This document shows, piece after piece, positions 27,791 through 31,229 of a DNA stretch of 31,229 nt; position 1 is the first letter of the stretch; every line of letters begins with the position of its first letter. Source of the stretch: Leishmania infantum JPCM5 (taxonomy: Eukaryota; Euglenozoa; Kinetoplastea; Trypanosomatida; Trypanosomatidae); contig NC_009386.2 of assembly GCF_000002875.2 (NCBI RefSeq), forward strand, positions 246,723 through 277,951. The letters are read 5' to 3'. The position numbers and the translations under genes were made by a program. The notes under the pieces were generated by a model. It saw nothing but the letters and a program-made list of their open reading frames with translations, searched no databases and had not been told where the DNA came from.

Positions 27791-30413
27791 TTTGGTCAGA
27801 TCGGAGCCTGACGCTGTCTCGCGAGGCGCTCTTGGCGGTGTGCTCTGTCGGGTCTGCCGTCTCCGTTGCTCTTTTTTTTGGCGTCGCAGACGCTTATGGT
27901 GTTGCTACCTCTTTCCGTAAAGTGCAGAATCTCGGCGTACTTCGAGAGCGACAGATGAGGAATGATGTGTGTGTGTTGTCGACGTGGATGTTCTGTATCT
28001 AACGAGCTATCAGGTTTTTTTTTTCGGCCGCGTGTGTTTTAGAGCTATATTTTTCCTCTCTCTTTCTATAAACCGCTGTGGGTCGGAGATCGATATGCGG
28101 GTTGGGAAACTGTATAAGTGTGTGCTTAAGTGTATATTTGTGGGTGGGTCCGACGGATTTGGTTCTTCCTATTTTCCTGGGGACGTTGGTTGCTCTACGT
28201 ACGGTTTGGTGGCGTGGCGCTAGGGGTGTGTGGCGCTGTGGATGTTGAATGCTGGGGGCGCGTGTTCAGGCGTGCGCGTGCGTGGTGAAGTGAAGAGGTG
28301 GAATTGTGTGGGGGAGGAGGTGTGCTTCGGCTGGTTGTCGCCCATAGCAGCTTGTATGGGAGAGCAGCAAGAACTGTTGCGTGCCTGAAAACAAAATGAA
28401 CAGAAAGGCTGTCGGCGGGCTTCTCTTTGGCTTTTCGAGTCTCAATCGATGAGAGTGAAGTGGGACGCTGCGCATGCGGCTGCTGACAAGGGAGTGACCC
28501 AGGCCTCGTCAGCCGCTCTCTCCCCTTTTCTCTCCCTGCCTCGGAAGTGTCCAGCGCCGGTGATGTCGTACATGTCTGAAGAGGGTTTCCTCTGCATGGC
28601 TCCTCGAGGCGCCCATACATGTCGACATGTGGACAAATGCACAGCGATACACATACGCCTCCTTCCCTCAACCCCGAGTGCGCTCCCACCGGTCACCAGC
28701 GGTGCTTCACACAGCCACTTCGGGAAGCGGAATCGAGGGAGCGCGGCGGACGGCACACCCACGGCTTGTCTGCGTGAGTGGCTGCGTGGTGTTGCTCTGT
28801 GCCTTGCACACCGCTGTTCTCTTTCTTAGCTCGCTTTTCTTGGAATCGGCGAAGTCTAGGCTGGCCAATGGCTGGGTAGCCGGAAAGTTCGACGCGCCGC
28901 CGTGCCGCGCCTCTTCTCCAGCGAGGAACATGGGTGCTGAAGCGGGATGTGCACCTGCGGCCAGGATGGACTCCGCAGTGTCATCGCGGCGAGAGCGGGG
29001 CCGGCAGATGATGTGCGGGAGCAGCGGTGCTGCTCGGCCCGCGAGCAGTGCACTTGGAGCGGCTTCGCGTCTGACAGTGGCCAGCAGTGCCGATGAGGGC
29101 GCTGCTGCCGCACCTGCACTGGCGCTTCATGTCCACGATTCCACTCGCGCGAGTTCGAGGCGCTGTATTCGTAACGACGTCAGTTGAGTTGCCCAACCCC
29201 AAGCTCGCTTCTACCTACAGGATCGATGGCGTCGCTTCGCGCCCTTCTGCAGAGGGACGCAGCACACACATCTCGCAGCACTCGGGTGGTACGGTGCCCG
29301 CGCGTGCGACGGCACACGGGGCTTTTCCTGCTCCTACACCGGCGCGCGCTGTGAGTGCGTGGGGCTGCTGCGTGATGGCCGTTGGCGCGGGGTGGCGCCC
29401 CCCTGATGTCTCCCCCTCGTCCGCTGCTTCCCGTGGTGCGGCGGTGCCAATAACGTTTCTTCACATCCGCCTCCTTCAGCGAGTCCTCGACAACGGAGAG
29501 GACGACGACACACGATTGCGCGTGCTTGGAGGTTGCAATGCTGGATGGCGCGACGACAGCGGCGGAGTCGCAGCCCATACGGAGGGCGAGGCTGCGCCGT
29601 CGGAGGTGCCGCCTCCGCGGTCCTGAAGCGGCGGCCCGCAAACAAGATGTTTCTTTTGATGCGTGGGCTGATAATGCGTGTTGGCGCGTGCGTATACCGA
29701 TGCACGGCCTATTTGTATGAGTGCATTTATGTGTCGGTGATCCTTTACACGTGAGGCTACTTCTATTTCTGTGTGTTTTGTTACGACCCCGTATGTGTGT
29801 GTGCTTGTTCATGGTGGACGGGGCCGTCCGCAGGTACAGAGACCACCTTATCGTGGTGCTGCGGTCAAGCAAACCCTTTGGGGGAAGCTAAGAGTCTGTG
29901 CCGCTAGTGCTCGGGGGTCGTTTGCGGTACCTGGTATGAGTGTCGACACTTCGCAGAATTGGGTTGTTTCTCCTTACTGAGCTCCCAAGAATCACCTCTC
30001 GTCGCACCGAAGTTGCGGTCATCCGATCAGAGGGTCATGGGCACATTCGTGTTGTGCAGCGACACCGTGCTTTACGGAGCACGGCAGCTCAGCAGTTGTC
30101 GTGCTTGCTAGAGCCCCGTTCGGTTCCTCCTTGGCAGAGCCGTGCGTGGGGGTGTAATGTCTACAACGCGACACGGCCTCCTTGACGTCATGCGCCACCT
30201 CACGCACTCGCGCTGAAGCTCTCTCCCTGCCTCTCGTTTCTCCTCTCTTGCCGCGTTGTGGACCCGCTTCTCGCACTCGACTCCGTCATCTCTGTGCTTC
30301 TTTTCTCTCACTTCCATTCAACTTCTCTCTCCCTCATCTGCTCCTCACATTTGTGCGTCGGTGATGTACCCCCCTTCCCGTCCCTTCCCACGCATGGAAG
30401 ATTCAGCGCCTTT
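27791..30413 (+). other. Subtelomeric region without a convincing gene
   Basis: About 2.6 kb between the satellite and the 23-bp array. The first part (27,800-28,250) is T/G-rich, and the middle (28,440-29,640) is moderately GC-rich. Open frames of 100-230 residues occur on both strands here, for example 29,087-29,626 on + overlapping 29,180-29,872 on -. Their third positions are not strongly G/C and I recognise no family. The last 200 bases are CT-rich and match the diverged copy at 24.4 kb. Confidence 0.5.
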
Positions 30414-31229
30414 GCCCGCACACTGCCCGCTCCCGCACCCGCACACTGCCCGCTCCCGCACCCGCAGACCGCCCGCACCCGCACCAGCACACTGCCCGCT
30501 CCCGCACCCGCAGACCGCCCGCACCCGCACCCGCAAACCGCCCGCTCCCGCACCCGCACACTGCCCGCACCCGCACTCGCAGACCGCCCGCACCCGCACC
30601 CGCAGACCGCCCGCACCCGCACCCGCACACTGCCCGAGCCCGCACCCGCAGACCGCCCGCACCCGCACCCGCACACTGCCCGAGCCCGCACCCGCAGACC
30701 GTCCGCACCCGCACCCGCAGACCGCCCGCACCCGCACCCGCACACTGCCCGAGCCCGCACCCGCAGACCGCCCGCACCCGCACCCGCACACTGCCCGAGC
30801 CCGCACCCGCACACTGCCCGAGCCCGCAGCCGCAGACCGCCCGCACCCGCACCCGCACACTGCCCGAGCCCGCACCCGCACACTGCCCGAGCCCGCACCC
30901 GCAGACCGCCCGCTCCCGCACCCACAGACCGCCCGCACCCGCACCCGCACACTGCCCGAGCCCGCACCCGCACACTGCCCGAGCCCGCACCTGCAGACCG
31001 CCCGCTCCCGCACCCGCACCCGCACATTGCCTGCTCCCGCACCCGCAGACCGCCCGCACCCGCACCCGCAGACCGTCCGCACCCGCACCCGCAGACCGCC
31101 CGCTCCCGCACCCGCACACTGCCCGCTCCCGCACCCGCAGACCGTCCGCACCCGCACCCGCAGACCGCCCGCTCCCGCACCCGCACACTGCCCGAGCCCG
31201 CACCCGCACACTGCCCGAACCCGCACCCG
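30414..31229. repeat. Tandem array of a 23-bp C-rich unit (about 35 copies)
   Basis: The unit is CCCGCACCCGCACACTGCCCG plus two variable bases (CT, AG or CA); a common variant has CAGACC in place of CACACT. The period is 23 bp almost throughout, with at least one unit near 31,009 longer by one CCCGCA. Each unit is built from the hexamer CCCGCA. The array continues past the window edge. The complementary strand is G-rich with repeated GGG blocks three bases apart. Because 23 is not a multiple of three and no unit has a stop on the - strand, all three - frames are open. Confidence 0.93.

Noticed and set aside
25138..28002. Long + strand open frames (up to 385 codons) through the satellite array
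   Set aside because: They exist because the units are pyrimidine-rich and lack stops. Several frames are open at once, the products are repeats of one another, and unit length is not a constant multiple of three.
29087..29626. 179-codon + strand frame in the subtelomeric region
   Set aside because: Weak third-position bias, an overlapping long frame on the other strand, no recognised domain and no clear splice tract; not supported as a gene.
30308..31226. Three overlapping - strand open frames of 268-293 codons rich in Gly, Ala, Arg and Cys
   Set aside because: All three frames of a 23-bp stop-free repeat are open with the same cyclic product, so this is a property of the repeat.

Overview
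The window reads as nuclear DNA from a Leishmania-type kinetoplastid, near a chromosome end. All intact genes lie on the + strand and have no introns. Third codon positions are GC-rich. Long intergenic stretches carry pyrimidine tracts, TG runs and G runs, as expected of a polycistronic unit processed by trans-splicing. The species is not determined. No TTAGGG telomeric array is present, so the chromosome tip lies outside the window.

Positions 1-13,795 are the gene-bearing part. In order it holds: the end of a possible HYLS1-box (centriole/flagellum) protein; a 60-residue single-span membrane protein; a predicted mitochondrial C2H2 zinc-finger/OB-fold protein resembling the KREPA proteins of the RNA-editing complex; and two tandem, diverged BK/Slo-type potassium channel subunits. 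Between the two channels lies an unannotated, frameshifted relic of the catalytic domain of a prolyl oligopeptidase.

Positions 13,796-24,000 are a decayed zone. It holds a nearly full-length but broken M3-family peptidyl-dipeptidase copy (15,754-17,740). Next to it is a degenerate non-LTR retrotransposon of the ingi/L1Tc clade (a DIRE, about 18,150-23,590). Remnants of its AP endonuclease, reverse transcriptase, RNase H and C2H2 finger regions can be read in order on the + strand. The RNase H part is still open in one frame with its acidic residues in place, although the reverse transcriptase is ruined. Part of this zone (13.8-16.4 kb) is so rich in homopolymers and indels that an unpolished assembly patch must be considered alongside true decay.

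Positions 24,000-31,229 look subtelomeric. There are about ten copies of a 259-276 bp pyrimidine-rich satellite (25,174-27,790), partly alternating between two subtypes. About 2.5 kb without a convincing gene follows, then an array of about 35 copies of a 23-bp C-rich unit running off the window. A diverged copy of the edge of the 23-bp array, with one vestigial unit, lies at 24.4-24.6 kb on the other side of the satellite. This suggests an older duplicated subtelomeric module.
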